Source: Ligula intestinalis
Lineage: Eukaryota; Platyhelminthes; Cestoda; Diphyllobothriidea; Diphyllobothriidae
Assembly (NCBI GenBank): GCA_036362985.1
Contig: JAYGXS010000004.1
Coordinates: 16,137,923-16,201,922, forward strand
Direction: 5' to 3'
Length of the DNA: 64,000 bases
Every line of letters begins with the position of its first letter. Position 1 is the stretch's first letter. Below, piece after piece: positions 10,860-23,639 of this stretch. The notes under the pieces are model-generated. The model had not been told where the DNA came from. It made no database searches and saw nothing but the letters and a program-made list of their open reading frames with translations. Both the position numbers and the translations under genes were made by a program.

Positions 10860-12411
10860 CAGAAAAATTCCTCTTAGTCCGTAATACTTTTTGATATGGC
10901 AGATCTTTAAAAGTATGGTTTGGAGGGTCATTCCCGATCCATAGTACTTACTGGGCTGACATCTGTCCTGTTCCCTAAAGGCACAGTCTGCATTTGGTTT
11001 TCCAAAAATTCCGTTGATTGATTGCGCTATAATTTTTGTTGGTGAAGATGTTCAGTTGCGGGCCTAATGCTTTGTAGAGGCATATCTATTTTATGCAAAC
11101 AAAATAATTTGCCAGGAAGGTGAGACAGGCATCCGTTCATTTCCGGACTTTTCTCTTTGTAGCTTTGTGCACTGCGGTCTTTAATCGCCTTTCGCTTATA
11201 TCATCTAAGGAGTCAGCAAATGACGGCATCAAATTAAGGCCCAATGCCTAACGCAGGCTGTGTTCTTTGATGGTCGGATCCACACAGAGAGACTTCAAAC
11301 CCTCATGCACCAGGCATCCGTTCGTATGGATCGAGAAACTGGTGACTTACAGATAACGCCCAAAATAGTGCATTTTCTCGCAGCAAACTAGGGGTATAGG
11401 GGGAATGTCCTCAGGCCGAAACAACTTGCGAACCACACCTCCAGCCCGCCTTTTGTCGAGAGTGCATCTGTCAGCTGCGAAAACAACCAGCGTTTCTAAA
11501 CAAGGATGCCTCCTTGCCGTCCGATTGGTCTTTCCACTGGAACAAGTGGCTTTTTTGTGGCTGTGTGAACTTCCACATTGTGCCTATTATTACGTCACGT
11601 GCATGCGCGTTTGTTGCTGTCATCTTCCCATCTGCAAGGCTTACATTCTGAGTGTCGGTTACAGTAAAAGTCTACATTTTATGGCCTAGTTCCTAATGTC
11701 GACGTCGTCATTAATGGTGGAAGGCTGTTCCAGTGTCCCCTTTCTGGTGCGCATCTTTCTTTGTGCAACGGTAGGGAACAGCTTATATTCCCCCCGCCCC
11801 ACAGGACGTGGCAACAGGGACATTAAGATTGATGTAAAGATTAGGGTTGCGGCTAAGTTAGGTGCTGGAGTCAGGGCATGGGATTATTTACCCTTCCTGG
11901 AATATTTTGCCATAGCTGTGGGGCTTTCGAATTCCAGTGTGTCAGTGTTGGGCAGGGGAGGCTGGGTGGCCTCTTGGCAATTCCTACCTGGGCGACTTTT
12001 ATAGCCGTTAGGACCTTACTAAGAAGCAACTGAACCTATTTACTGGCAAATTTCACCCGATCATGCACCCACACCTGGAAGAGCGCTTTTGGCGACCAAC
12101 AGATGCTTTCTTAGAGCATAGGAAAGAGACTTTTCGGCAAGGCATTGTGATCGAAGGACATGGCGAAATTAGAATGCATTAATTTGATTGTTCATTTCTC
12201 CTGTTTATTACTCTGAGTGGAGCCTATGCGGATGGGGGCTTGAAGAGTATGCAATGAAGAAGGGCTAGCGTTCACTGGGGAAGTTTTATTTTGTGTCGGA
12301 GACTATATATTCTGGCTCATGGCTCTCTTTATATGATAGTCTGTTTCGTTTACGTAGTCTGCCAATACTGGCTGAGCCGTTGAGTGTGACTCGCATCTCA
12401 CTGGTGCTTTT
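10860..12411. other. No recognised gene
   Basis: I see no conserved protein motif or repeat. Short open frames at 11405-11689 and 11696-12004 lack recognisable domains and splice context. Confidence 0.5.
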
Positions 12412-12600
12412 ATCGCGTAGTGCTAAGGCCAAAAAGGTTTAAACCTTACGGCCGCGATCTTCCAGGACCGGTTCCTTAGGGGATGAGAGAGAGAAGTCTT
12501 AGAAAGGTCAGAGTAGTATGAAGAATATATTCTTTACCGATGGAGAGGAGAATAATTAGGACGAAGTCTTTGACCGCACGTCCAGACGCGAGGCGGGCTA
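12412..12600 (+). repeat. Interspersed repeat family A, copy 4 (subfamily with TATCGCGTAG start)
   Basis: The copy starts TATCGCGTAGTGCTAAGG, then GGACCGGTTCCTTAGG, then AGAGTAGTATGAAGAATAT. It shares its start with copy 5 at 15643 and differs from the TATCGCAGGGGG subfamily. Confidence 0.65.
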
Positions 12601-13009
12601 GGTCCGGGTTGATATCTGGGGGCAAACATTCGAGCAGCCACCGTTGGCTGTAGCCTTCAAGGTCATTGACTGGACCGCGTGAAGTTATTCAACGGCGTGG
12701 GCGTGTTATTATCTTGCGCCTCGGTACGTCTGGCCCAAGGCACGCCAAAAACTGTCCCGAGTGACCTCGTTTGTTGCGTCAAGAGATTGGAGAGCGTCAG
12801 GCAGCAGTGACAACTGCACTTGTGTCTCCACAGCTGTCTTCCCCGTTGACTGCCTGTAGTGTTGTGCACACTGTCAATGCTTGTTTTGCTTTCACGCGCG
12901 TTGAACCACGCCGCACCCTGACTTGTTTCACGCCTGTACATCTGAGCTGTAGAGATAGTTGGCGGCCCCGATTTTTCCACGCCGTGACCGTCCCCCTCAT
13001 GAGAAGGTT

Positions 13010-13450
13010 CTTAAAACCAAATAGGGGAAGGTAAATTTCTTTGGCGGTCACCCCCAGGCTTCTGTAATCTGCCTTGATGCGTGATCGTCACTTCAGTCCA
13101 CAATTTCAGCGGCTTCAACATTAAGGTGTGCCCCATCTCTGCAGCATGTGTTGCTACCCCTGACCGTGGGTCCACCCTTATTACGGCTAGCTGATGTTCA
13201 TGCATTCGTGTTTGAAGCTGCCGGTCGTTTTGCCAACATAGTAGCACACCCCATAATTTGACCGAAGTGGGTAGACAACAGCTGACTTCTCCTGCTTATG
13301 GGTAGGGTCTTTCAGCCGCACCACTTGTTGGCGAATTTTCGAGGTAGTCCTATGGGCAAGTCCTATTCTGCGGGGCCCGAGGGATCTAGCCCCGGTAAAC
13401 GCTCTTCCTGCTTCTGACTTAATATCTGAGAATCGCATTTTCACTACCAC
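13010..13450 (-). pseudogene. PLE linker and GIY-YIG endonuclease fragment
   Basis: Minus-strand frames give SEAGRAFTGARSLGPRRI, then GLAHRTTSKIRQQVVRLKD, then SAVVYPLRSNYGVCYYVGKT. In a second frame come DRQLQTRMHEHQLAVIRVD and ATHAAEMGHT. This is the linker and GIY-YIG module of a Penelope-like element. It is related to but distinct from PLE-B (VVYRIPCLNC) and has one frameshift near the YVGKT block. The reverse transcriptase and tail are missing, so it is an orphan 3' coding fragment. Its tail-side flank, below 13010, shows no hammerhead-like core. Confidence 0.75.
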
Positions 13451-15642
13451 TAATATGAGCTGTGTAATTTTCCACCACTCTTACACTGGTTATCTTACTT
13501 GGTTCGAGAATCGATCGGTGGAGCACGAACCCTATTAACCCAACGTCTCGAATTCTTGTTTTATCAATCGTCGGAGACAATATCAGATAAGGGTGGTGAA
13601 TTTTACCGGTGCTATAGTATTTATAGGATGTAGATGCGATGTCACTGCATGCCTATCATCACTGACAGCTCCCCGACTGGATTTCAGACAGCGTTAGGCG
13701 GTGCGGCAATTGTCAAACTAGCTTCAGGCATTGCAGTTGTCAAGCTTCTGCAAGTCTGTCAAATTTGCCGGCTCCCGCGTTAATCGCAGGTGTGATAATG
13801 GCCTGCGACAGCCGGAATTTCGTCCTCTGTGTGGTTTTTTGGACCATTTGGATGGCACCAGGAACAGCTGTCATTCGCATGTGATCTCCATTTAGGTCAA
13901 TTCTCAGTACCAAATATGGACGGTAGATGTTCCGCGCTTGATAACTGACTGACGACCGGAAAACCCTGGCTTGAGCTATTGGCGGCTCAGGGGGTTGTCA
14001 CCACTAGTGAGAATTTCGGTTTAGCCAAACCTGAATGCGTGGCTGGACTTCCATCGAATGAGCCGCAGCTTGGAGGTTGGCGTCGGTCTTCCTCACTACT
14101 GCGCGCTCCACAATCCACTTCCGGAAAGATCTTAGACTTTCAGCGAGATAGGTGCTTTGTTCACAATCGTGCCATGCCTGGCAAATGACTCCAGCCACGG
14201 CATTTCTTAAGCTGTCTCTGTTATAACCCAAGTAAACAGAGTAAAAATCATGGTTTATCTCACAGGTACCGAGTTCACTTTGTCTCAAACAACCGCTACC
14301 CCATATGTATTACGTATCCTAGCAACTGCTGTGCCATTTTGCATGTTAACTTATATCGGTTATAACTGAAATACGATTGAAGGGTATAAGGCCGTGATCG
14401 CTGGGATATTTTGGGTCTGACTTTGCCAGCGGCCTTTGCTATTTTTCAGAATCAGAGACAGATGGTTTTGCGGAGCAGCCAGCACTAGGAGGGCTGGTGT
14501 CACCGCTGAGTGTGTTTGGTAGCTTCCACACTTTTCCCTGAGTCTGTGTGGCTCGCTATTCCTGCATAACCGGCGGACTCTGAAAGGGCAATCGTGTTGG
14601 CCGTTCAGAAGGGGGGGGGGGAGGGTGGCGTCATGCGCCGCCTCTAGGTCTGCTTTTCATGACCACGGGGATGGAATAGGTATCTCTCACCTGAGTGGAA
14701 AGGGTACTGTTTGGGGTAGGTGATGGATGTGCCGATTAGTGGAGGGGCTTTTGCACCTGTCTCGTTACGTGGCCACCACCTGGACCACGGCTTCAATCGC
14801 ACCAAAGTCAGGCCTTGTCAAGCCGAGCAGAGCGCCTCCCGCAAGCCTCGTCTGGAATCGCATCATTTGAACTTCGGCTGAATGTTCAAACCTCTAGTAA
14901 AAAGGGCTTTGCCTCAAAATCTATGTTATCGTTGACGAGATCATGTTAGCACACACCTCTGGCTGATGGCTCAACTGCACCTCTCTGCAGGTCACAGCAC
15001 CGGCCTTGCCTCAGTTTTTCTCTCGCTGTCGCCACGACCTGAAACCCGCATGCGTACAAGATTTACCCATTCAGTTAATCGTTCGCCATGTCGTCGAACT
15101 GTTACCTTGTTTGCTGGCTTGAGTGGTGGAATGGGAGAGTTTTAGCGTCTACATAAGCAGTCACGCGATCACAGTTTTCAAGCTGCGTTTGGGACAGCCA
15201 ATCATAGCTGCACACAAACTGCTGTCGGCCTATCAACTAATCAAGCGGTCAGTGACTCTCTCGCGCGCAGTAACGCTTATTCATTCATCTTCACGCCACC
15301 TTAGTGGACAGATGGGGACGCAGGCTCCATGCTTCCCTCGCGTCGGGCTCTTTGATCTCTACTGAGATTCTGTACAGAACTGCTACTGGTACATTTACCC
15401 TTAGTTTCCAAAAGGTAACTGGGCGTGGTAATTGTAGTGCTCCGGGTCCAAAAATGACTGAAACCTTTACACTTACAACCGTACAAGGCTATGAGCGTCC
15501 GAGTAAGACGGTTGGTAAGATACAGGAATGAGTAACACCAAGCCCCCCTAATGCATGTAACTTCGCGCCACATCACACGTAAGGTTAGGGCTTTCGTTTC
15601 TGAGGCTAGTGGTTGGGATTAGCACACAGGAATATCGACCTA
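13451..15642. other. No recognised gene
   Basis: The only notable feature is a G run at about 14610-14619. I see no coding domain. Confidence 0.5.
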
Positions 15643-15975
15643 TCGCGTAGTGTTAAGCCTTAGAAGGGTTAACCCTAACGACTGCTATCTTCCAGGCCTG
15701 GTTCCTAAAGAAAGGGGAGAAGTTTTGGGAAGGCCAGAGTAGTAGGAGGAGTGTATTCTGCACAGACGGAAAAGAAAATAGCCAGGAGGAAGTTTGACTC
15801 GCCAACTAGTGCATCTGTTCCCTAGTCGGATCAGATCTGGAGTGTGGTCTAGCGGCAGTAATCCGGGTGGCCGCCAAAAGCTGTCTCTGTCTCGGTCAGC
15901 CTTGATAGTAATTGGTCAAACTGCAACATCGCGTCTTAGTAGGTCACGCCAGACATTGAGCGAGAGACGGACAGG
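15643..15975 (+). repeat. Interspersed repeat family A, copy 5
   Basis: The copy starts TATCGCGTAGTGTTAAG. It carries GGCCTGGTTCCTAAAG, TTTTGGGAAGGCCAGAGTAG, TATTCTGCACAGACGGAAAA and a 3' part with ATTGAGCGAGAGACGGACAG. It belongs to the same subfamily as copy 4. Confidence 0.65.
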
Positions 15976-16235
15976 GTGCGGGCAGTCAGCGTGACTGCAA
16001 CGTTGGCGTGATGGGTCAGTGATCGCAGGTTCCCACTATGGCACTAGCGCCCACTACAAACCCTTAATGAGCTTTAGCGCATAGGTATTGACGGAGTTCC
16101 CTATTACCGTGTCTTATCAGTTGGTTTTTCGAAGCTGAATGGGCCGACAAATAAGCCTCGCACGGGATATGGTTAGTTGGGGCCGGGTCATGGAGATGTA
16201 ACATTCGAATGGTGTATGCACTGCAGAGCGGGCCA

Positions 16236-16575
16236 GATGAGTTCTGTTAGTGGTCAGGTGAACGATCATCAACGAGTGTCAATATCCCCTGATATAAACC
16301 GGCGAGACAATGAGCTCGGGACTCAATGGTTAGGGCATATTACTCTGATCAAACAGGTCGCAAACTTGAGGCTCTGGTGGGACACCATGTGAGTGTGGGT
16401 ATGACTGGCTGATGACAGCTAATTAGCCAGAAATAGCCATTCCAGTCTCCCACTTTTTACTGGCAATACTATCTGTCTACGTCTAGCTGGTACGGCTGTC
16501 AGGGCCTCTGTCGGGGCCGAAGACAGAGTGGGACAGATGAGTTCCGTTAGTGGTCGGGTGAACGCTCATCAATAA
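16236..16575 (+). repeat. tRNA-derived repeat D, copy 1 plus start of a second unit
   Basis: The unit begins GATGAGTTCTGTTAGTGGTC, and the same block returns exactly 300 bp later at 16536, so one unit and the start of a second are in tandem. A tRNA-like core lies at 16315-16385, with an A-box-like CTCAATGGTTAGGGC and a decayed B box (GTCGCAAACTTGAGGCTC) before GGGACACCA. Other copies are at 52.05 and 57.68 kb. This looks like a tRNA-derived SINE rather than a functional tRNA. Confidence 0.6.
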
Positions 16576-17965
16576 CTGCACCATTTATCAAATTAACAGG
16601 TGTTAATCCATTAAAGACTCATGAAACCGTTCCATTTTGAGCAGGCCAGTAAACCCAACATTTTGCCCATGATGGGGCGTGTCAATAAATTATATGGGTA
16701 GAAAAAAACCTCCTCAACAAATGTCGCGGAAAAGTGACCGCTAGCTGAAGTTCAGAGCATGGGAGAAGAGAATTCACGATGGTAAGGAAAGGTAGGTAAG
16801 AAAATAATCCTGCGAATCTCTAAGGGGGAGTTAAAGAGAACTCAGAAGAAAGCGTAGCAAGTATTCATTAATCCGAAACTCTCTGAATAGGTTGATGCTT
16901 TGCTGCCTGAATCTCCATTGGTATGGTTTAAAATAAGACCAAAAGAACCTTAGCCAGTACTGGCGAAACGAAGGTGTGACCACTTAGGCAGTTGAAGAAG
17001 CGAAAAACCGTCAAACTATAGAAATGAGTAAAATACCACTGCGCAGAATTCTGTTCAGCATAGTTAACACAGAGCAAAAAGTCGTAAACGTCAAAACAAA
17101 AATAAGAACTAGCGAAAATGAATGGCTTTTTTCTGGCTTTTTCGACTGCACATGAACGGAAAGCAAACGGTTGCAGAAGCAAATTTAGGAAATTCGAGAT
17201 ATAAAAGAGAGTATGAATATATACAGTCTACAAAGTGATGGAGTGGATCCGACAAAGCAAAGGGAGACCTGAATGGCAATTTCTGGCTTGTTTGCCATCA
17301 TCAGTCAGCCATACCCAGTCACACCCCAGTTCCAGCATACAAAGTGTGTATACGCAGCACACGTACGGAAGCCACGCGATTTTTGTCTGTGCTTAGAAGG
17401 AGCCGAATCAATTCTTTGGGGTTGAACACATGCAATCGAATTCTGGGGCGAATAGACTGGAAGGGTTGTTAGGTTCCGGGTAAAAATTACATAGATTGGA
17501 CTTAGTAGGATCTCCAAGGAAGTACTTAAGGGTTGTGACTGTGGGAAAAAAACTATGGATGAACTTTTTCAGACATATTAATCATCTCGCAAGATCCGAC
17601 AAGATCAACGCGGAGACGTCTCACGGGATGAGGGGGGGGGGTGAAAGTGGGGCAGATTTGCATTTAGCGACATCGCACAGCTGACTACTCACGTGGTTGT
17701 CATATGACAAATTAATACGTAAGTCTTACAAGGTAAACTCTGTGATGCAGTGCTTTCTAGGTCGTCCGTAGAGGCAGCTTACAAAATTATCCAATTTACA
17801 CAGGCAGTAAGTAGTCCAGGCAAAATGGAGTTAGTTATTTTTGATAAGATTAGTCAAATCGTTTACGTAGAGCACAGACAGCGGTACTTCTAGAACAGAT
17901 CTTTACTTAATGCTACTGCGAACTGATATTTCAGGAGACGTGACGTCTGGAACAAGTATGCATTA
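16576..17965. other. No recognised gene
   Basis: There is a G run at 17631-17641. No domains or shared repeats were seen. Confidence 0.5.
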
Positions 17966-17973
17966 AGTTCCCT

Positions 17974-18550
17974 GGCAAGAGCAGCTTATGTAGTCCTACT
18001 CATGTACCCCTAGTCCCAGCATTTTGTCCTACGGAAACGCTGGTTATAGAGTTTTAGGGGGTGAGGAAATAGGACAGACAGAGAAGGATACTTTTCAAAG
18101 TAAGTGTTAAGTGAAAAAATGTAGTCAAAGTTGTTTCCCGTGGCCGCTGGGAATAAGTTGTTCCGCATGTAAATTGAAGGTGTCTGGGGCGCTTTGCGCC
18201 GCGGACTATACTAATCTAACTCCAGAACGGCAAGTTGGACTTCAGGTAAGTTGAGGTAGATGACCTCCTAACCACCATTTCTATTTCTCGGAAATTTCAA
18301 GAAACCTGCAATGTGATGATCGGATTTTTCCGCAATACCTTAAAAGATAATGCAGATTAGGAAAATCTACAGATATAAATCAACAACACCTCTAAATACA
18401 GTAAAATAAAAGTGTATTTAGCATTTATTAAAGTATATTCCACTGCATGTCCTAATTCCCAACCCATTTAACCCTATAACCACCGTTTTCGTAGGACAAC
18501 ATGCTGGGAGTAAGAATATATATTAGGGGACTACGTAAGCTACTGTTGCC
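17974..18550 (+). mobile_element. MITE family M, copy 1 (577 bp)
   Basis: The element is bounded by GGCAAGAGCAGCTTATGTAG and the inverted CTACGTAAGCTACTGTTGCC. The inverted arms extend about 80 bp through CCCCTAGTCCCAGCATTTTG and its counterpart. Flanks are AGTTCCCT (17966-17973) and AGTTCACT (18551-18558), an 8-bp target-site duplication with one mismatch. The interior is non-coding and shared with copies 2 and 3. An 8-bp duplication fits hAT, P or Merlin transposases, and the GG start favours Merlin. Confidence 0.8.
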
Positions 18551-18559
18551 AGTTCACTT

Positions 18560-20589
18560 ATTTAGAAAGGAGTCAATCCAGTCCATGACTTTTTCGTCGA
18601 ATCATAGGCTTCATGGTTGATTTCTTGTGCCATAATAAAGGCTTTTACATGCTCGCCTCTATAGTTATGAGCTCTCTGAGTCATGGCCAGCCTTTGCAAA
18701 AATTCACGTTCAATTGACCTTCCTGGCACTCCAACTCAGCTGGGACGTGAGCCAGGTGTGACGGCTCGCTTAGGGGCGACTCTGGCTGCGCCAACCACAT
18801 GCACCTGCTCCCATCACCGATCTTTATGGCTTTGTCTTGACACCGGGCCCAGGTGGGAGAGTGGAACAGCGAGTGCGGTAGATGCGGCGCAAGGCTACTC
18901 TCAGTATAATCTAGCGCAAATTACAATCCCGTGCCACCTTGCTGTGGAGCACACGGTGGATCTTATCGAAACCGACGGCCGAACTGTCGGGTGTTTTACT
19001 TACTGAGTCAGTGGAGTAGCACTGTCCTCCGTTTAGTTCTCATATTTTATGTGAAGAGCGCAATCATCTGCTCATATTTTCTCCTCTGTCGGCGCGTATA
19101 TAAGGACATTTTTGAGATATAACTGAGGCCTATTTTTGTACGTGGACTGCCTCCTGGTTTGCAGAGTGTAGGTCACATTTCCTGTCCTTTTGAACTAAGG
19201 GGAAATGCCCTAGGTTTCACGACTGTATAAATTATGCAAATGATTACGTAATTTTCCACCCCAGTCTTTAAAAAAATCATAGAAAAAACCACGTGGTATA
19301 CACAGCCTTCCAATGGATACGCTTGAACTGATGGGGGGACTCTTTGTGAGCATCTACGCTACTGGTGTCTGTGTCACTCTTATAATTCAGGCTAGGTCAG
19401 TGCACCTAGGAAGTCGTGCTCATCAGCGTTCAAACCCACGCGTGACAGCATAAGAAGACATGCTTATAGTGCGTTAGTGGCGGAGTCGGGGTGTCAACAG
19501 TTGTTGTTGTCAACAACCGAAGGTTCCCCAAATCACAAGTCAGGGAAGATGAAATAAATAGGAACAGCCTTACTTCGGGAAAATGAACGCTAGTTGCCAG
19601 CTACGTCTGCACGCCAGGCGTGTCCATGAAGTTGTGTTTGTTTTTAGGCCTAAACTACGGGATGAATGCTCAGACGTCTGCAGCCAATAAAGTAAAGCGC
19701 GGTTATCGATTAGCTTAGAGTGTAGGCGCGGCAAGTCGACAGCAAGCGTTAGAAAGGACAAGCGCGGGCAAGGCAAGGTGTAAGGCTTGTCGATCAAAGA
19801 CAACATGAGTCAGCGCAGTGGCGCTGGACGTGCGGACTCCCACAAGGGAATCGGTGTAGATATTGTTGCAGAAGGGTGGGGGGGGGGCGAGGGGCAGATT
19901 GCTACTATGCCACGTCTCCAGTTCGGCAAAACACGCCAATAGCGGGTGTAAGACAATACACCAACAAAGGTTACGATTGCAGTAAGTACTTGTAAGTCGA
20001 ACGACATCTTTGCTTAACAAACAAGTAAGTAAACCACGAATGAATGACAACGTTTGCGTTCCGAGTAGTTCCATGGATAAGTACTTAAACCCGGTGGGTA
20101 TTCGTACCTCATCCTATCCTGGCACGTGGCCCTCAACTGCAGCTCCTCGAAGTTGTACTCTGTATGGTGGCCCCACCCGATCCCATAACACCACCACGCC
20201 CAACCTGAATATGCACACCCCAAGGCCACACAAACATCTACTCTCAGCGCTCACGGCACGACATAAACATACCTGGCACCGCCCTGCATAACAATATACA
20301 TCATTGTTACAGCGATCTAGCTTATGAAATATGAAACAAAATTCGACTACAAAGGATTACTTACGCGGGATTGCAATTCAAATAACTATTCAGCTTATTT
20401 CCGACTTTTTGTCTGCATAAACAATGCTTGACAGCCGTGATTACTTAAGTAGTATGTTGCTCAGAATATTCTGCAGTCGATGCAGACTAAGCAGCATACT
20501 TCTTAAGCATAAGTAACATAAGCAAAGATACTCCGATGTGCAGATAAACACTGCACAGACTTAGAAAAATTCACTATTGGAAACATTTA
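18560..20589. other. No recognised gene
   Basis: Apart from a G run near 19879-19887 I recognise nothing here. Confidence 0.5.
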
Positions 20590-20720
20590 TAGAACCTAAG
20601 CTAATCCATCCTTTGAGTAGAATATTCACCAATGAAGAAGAAGGTTCGCGTTTCAGGTATTTGCATGGATAACGAAGAAGGCTTGTAAAGAACCGGACCA
20701 ATTTGTTTATTATCCTGAGC

Positions 20721-20750
20721 TTTCGGGCTCTTGTGGGAGTCCATCGTCAG
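20721..20750 (-). ncRNA. Hammerhead-ribozyme-like core
   Basis: The minus strand gives CTGACGA (20750-20744), a stem from GGACTC and GAGCCC with one mismatch around CCACAA, and GAAA (20724-20721). It lies within the inverted PLE-B tail. Confidence 0.5.
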
Positions 20751-21211
20751 AGATAAAAGCGTACAATTGTAGGGGGCAAGAACCCCAATGAACAATCTGG
20801 GGTAGTGTATCGCATCCCATCCTTAAGCTGTCCTTGGGCCAACTGAACGCATCCTCGGTTCGCGCACACACGAGCATAAGCTGGCGGTTAGACGGGATGA
20901 CGCATTGTCGCATGTGGCGGCCCACGCCTACGAGACGAGTCATGAGTTTAACTTTGCAGCTGCGAAGGAAATCGCCCACGCCGGCAGCAAGACAGGCCGA
21001 GAATTGATTGAAACCTAGGCCTCGGATGAGAATTCAGTCAATCGATCGATCGATCTGGCGCCGGCATACATCGCTCTCCGCAGGCATATTCGTACGGCCG
21101 ACACTGCGGGTTAACGAATTCCCACTCCCTTCCCTCCCCTCCCCTCGTATGACGATTGATTGGTTCTTACCCCCTATAAATGTTGCGTGCTTTACGTGTA
21201 CGCTTTCCTCT

Positions 21212-21241
21212 CTGACGATGAACTCCCGCATGAGCCCGAAA
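21212..21241 (+). ncRNA. Hammerhead-ribozyme-like core
   Basis: CTGACGA (21212-21218) is followed by GAACTC, CCGCAT, GAGCCC and GAAA (21238-21241), with AATAATAAA next. A TATAAA lies at 21175-21180. Two mismatches in stem II suggest decay. Confidence 0.5.
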
Positions 21242-21540
21242 GCTCAGAATAATAAAAAATGATGCGGTACTCGATAATACTTCTTCCTTTTTCAGTAGCA
21301 TATTCGAAGAAGACGTTCTTTTCTACGAAATGAGTGTGATAGAGAATACCTTTGATAACGTTTTTCATTAAGAATAATGTACTTCGTCTGTGCATCGAAA
21401 ATTAATGGAAAAAATATGCTACTTTAGACCTCATCTTCATGGAGTTAGATTTTTATGTATGGGCGAAAATAAGAGCATCCCAAAGCTAACATTTTGGCAT
21501 CGCTGATTGTGCTGCACATTAGTCTATACTCCAACCGCAC

Positions 21541-21900
21541 TTGAGTAATCATATAATGGCCCAACTCGGAATGTCACGTTCACCCTCTCACTTCTCGGGG
21601 CTACTAGTACGTACACCCCAGTGTCTACCGCTCCAAATCCAGTCTGGCCAATCGCCTTCGAGGCTGACTCACACAGGACCTCACAGTGACGACTTCCGCA
21701 CTCGCACACTTCGGACGCCGGGCTTTCTGGCTGCGGATATGCGCCTGTCCAGTTTCCAACTTACTTCAATCTATACCTTGACAGTTTCATACAGAATACA
21801 CTGTTCCTTCCACCAGGTATCCCACTTCTTCTTTTACCCTTTCAGAACCGGATTTGAAGCTGGCAGCGACAAGGCTCTACCCCATTAAAGTAACCTGAAG
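21541..21900 (-). repeat. Interspersed repeat family A, variant subfamily, copy 6
   Basis: The minus-strand copy shares TGTATTCTGTATGAAACT with the copy at 22263-22622. The two copies also have an identical stretch of about 53 bp (about 21647-21699 and 22356-22408) that includes GGCCAATCGCC, TGACTCA and TGACGA. The 5' end (TGGGGTAGAGCC, TTCAAATCCGGTT) is diverged. Confidence 0.6.
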
Positions 21901-22262
21901 TGACCAGCTCGCATCGAAGTGAACTCCGCTAGAATCTCACAACTGCGGTTCTCGATGTCTGTGAACAGCCAATCACAGTATTCGCAAACCTGCGTCCTGA
22001 TACGGCGACGAATAGCAAGCCTGCACGCGTGAACTGCTTTCTCTGCCTATTGTTCTGACGGCTTTCAAACAAGCACTTGGACCCGGCTGGCCCTCCTAAC
22101 TGGTCATGTGTCCAGAGTCAAATTTCTTCATCTTTTCTTCGTTCTTCTGTGTACACCATATGCTGTTCCTACTACTCTAGCTTCTACTGACTTCTCCTCT
22201 ACTAAGTAACCGTGGTCTGAAGATCATAGTTGCTAGAGTTTAACTTACTTAACCCCCCGTGA
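21901..22262 (-). repeat. Interspersed repeat family A, copy 7
   Basis: This is a nearly full-length minus-strand copy matching copy 3 (10493-10850) from TTATCACGGGGGGTTAAG to the ATCGAGAACCGCAGTTGTGA block. It sits between two variant copies in the same orientation. Confidence 0.7.
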
Positions 22263-22622
22263 TAATCCCGCCTCCAGCCTTCGTGAATCTTACTTGACAC
22301 TGGGCCCCTCACCACTGTTGGCACGTAAGCGTCAGTGCCTGCCGAATGCACTCCGGTCTGGCCAATCGCCTTCGAGGCTGACTCACACAGGACCTCACAG
22401 TGACGACTTTCACACTGGCACACTTCGGACGTCAGCCTGCCTTGCTGCGGATGTGCGCCTGTCCAGATTCCAACTTACTGCAATCTATTCCTCGATAGTT
22501 TCATACAGAATATACCATTCTTCCCACCTGGCGTCCTACTTCTTCTCTTCCAACACGCAACCAGACCTGAAGGTCGCAGTGGCCAGGGTCCTCCATATTA
22601 ACTTATGCCACTGCGATAATAA
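22263..22622 (-). repeat. Interspersed repeat family A, variant subfamily, copy 8
   Basis: On the minus strand it begins TATCGCAGTGGCATAAGTTAA and continues with CTGGCCACTGCGACCTTCAG. It then shares the block described for copy 6. Together with copies 6 and 7 it makes a head-to-tail trio. Confidence 0.65.
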
Positions 22623-23639
22623 TTCTTGAACAAAAGCGCGTTTCATAATTTTGGTTAAAATTTCATGTGGTTGATCACACAATTTGTCTTTCCATCGACC
22701 ATATGGCGGATAAAAAGCGCATGTCGGCAGGTGCACATATAATGTAAGTAAGATTTATTAACCGCTGAGCCCACGCCCTCCTTCGGTCGTATTGACTTGT
22801 CCTTGCCATTGGAGCAGGGTGGATGAGGGAGTGAGAGAAATGCCGCGCAAGTCTGCCTCACTAAACACTGGTTCAGGCAAGAGTCTCTGGTCTCGTATGC
22901 ACTTTTTGGACACGTGACTAGTGTCGTCGTTTACGATGGTCAAATGTCTTGTGTCGGGGGACTGACACTTGCCTGGGATCGAAAGTACATACGAATGAGC
23001 TATTGATTCTGATTAATGGGCATCCTCACGCTCCTTTCTCAGAACGACGCGTGCCTGGGGCTCAAATAGTCACCTTTGTAAGTCCGAAAGAAAGGAGGAG
23101 GCGAGCTAGACCAATATTCCCGTTGCCCAGAGCTCTGCTAAATCTGAAGTTAGGCAATTTGCTCGACGGCCGCAAAGCGGAACTCATGAATTATGTGAAA
23201 GATGCGAGCAGCCATCTGAAGTAATTATTCATCCCGTTGCGCAATCAGGTCGTGTTTACGCTATCATAGTTTGCGCTCTGTCAGACCTACGTTATTACAA
23301 GGATAGGTTTGGCACGGAATATCGTTACCTGCGCCGAAGCGCGCATTAGTGGTTAATCAGTCCTTCATCTTCATGACAAAACTGCGCATGCTGGCTTTGC
23401 ACAGCCGTCGTGCAATCCCAAAAGCTGGTCTCATAGAAATACGCTAAGGTGCTTCTGAACCTCCCTTAGTAGATTATGCCAGATGTAACAGTCCGACCAT
23501 CGTCTTAGATGATGCCCACTGCAGGCCCCATCGCATGGGGGCACAGAGGAGGTGGTATACACGTTGTTGTGCTCAAAGCACTTCAACTGTCAGGTCGAGT
23601 TCCATAGTGGAGGAGGGGGGGAGAGACCAGTAGCAGTTG

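Larger units (their letters stand above)
20637..21300 (+). mobile_element. 5'-truncated PLE-B copy with inverted 5' tail
   Basis: An inverted tail (20637-20760) is joined to the last part of the PLE-B coding region and then to a forward tail (21170-21300). The coding relic at about 20845-21095 reads ERILGSRTHEHKLAVRRDD, then HAYETSHEFNFAAAKEIAHA, then RELIET-stop-ASDENSVN. It is the GIY-YIG C-terminus, clearly the same family as 3640-3890. A VVYRIPSL-like linker trace precedes it. The layout is identical to that of the first PLE-B copy. Confidence 0.8.
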
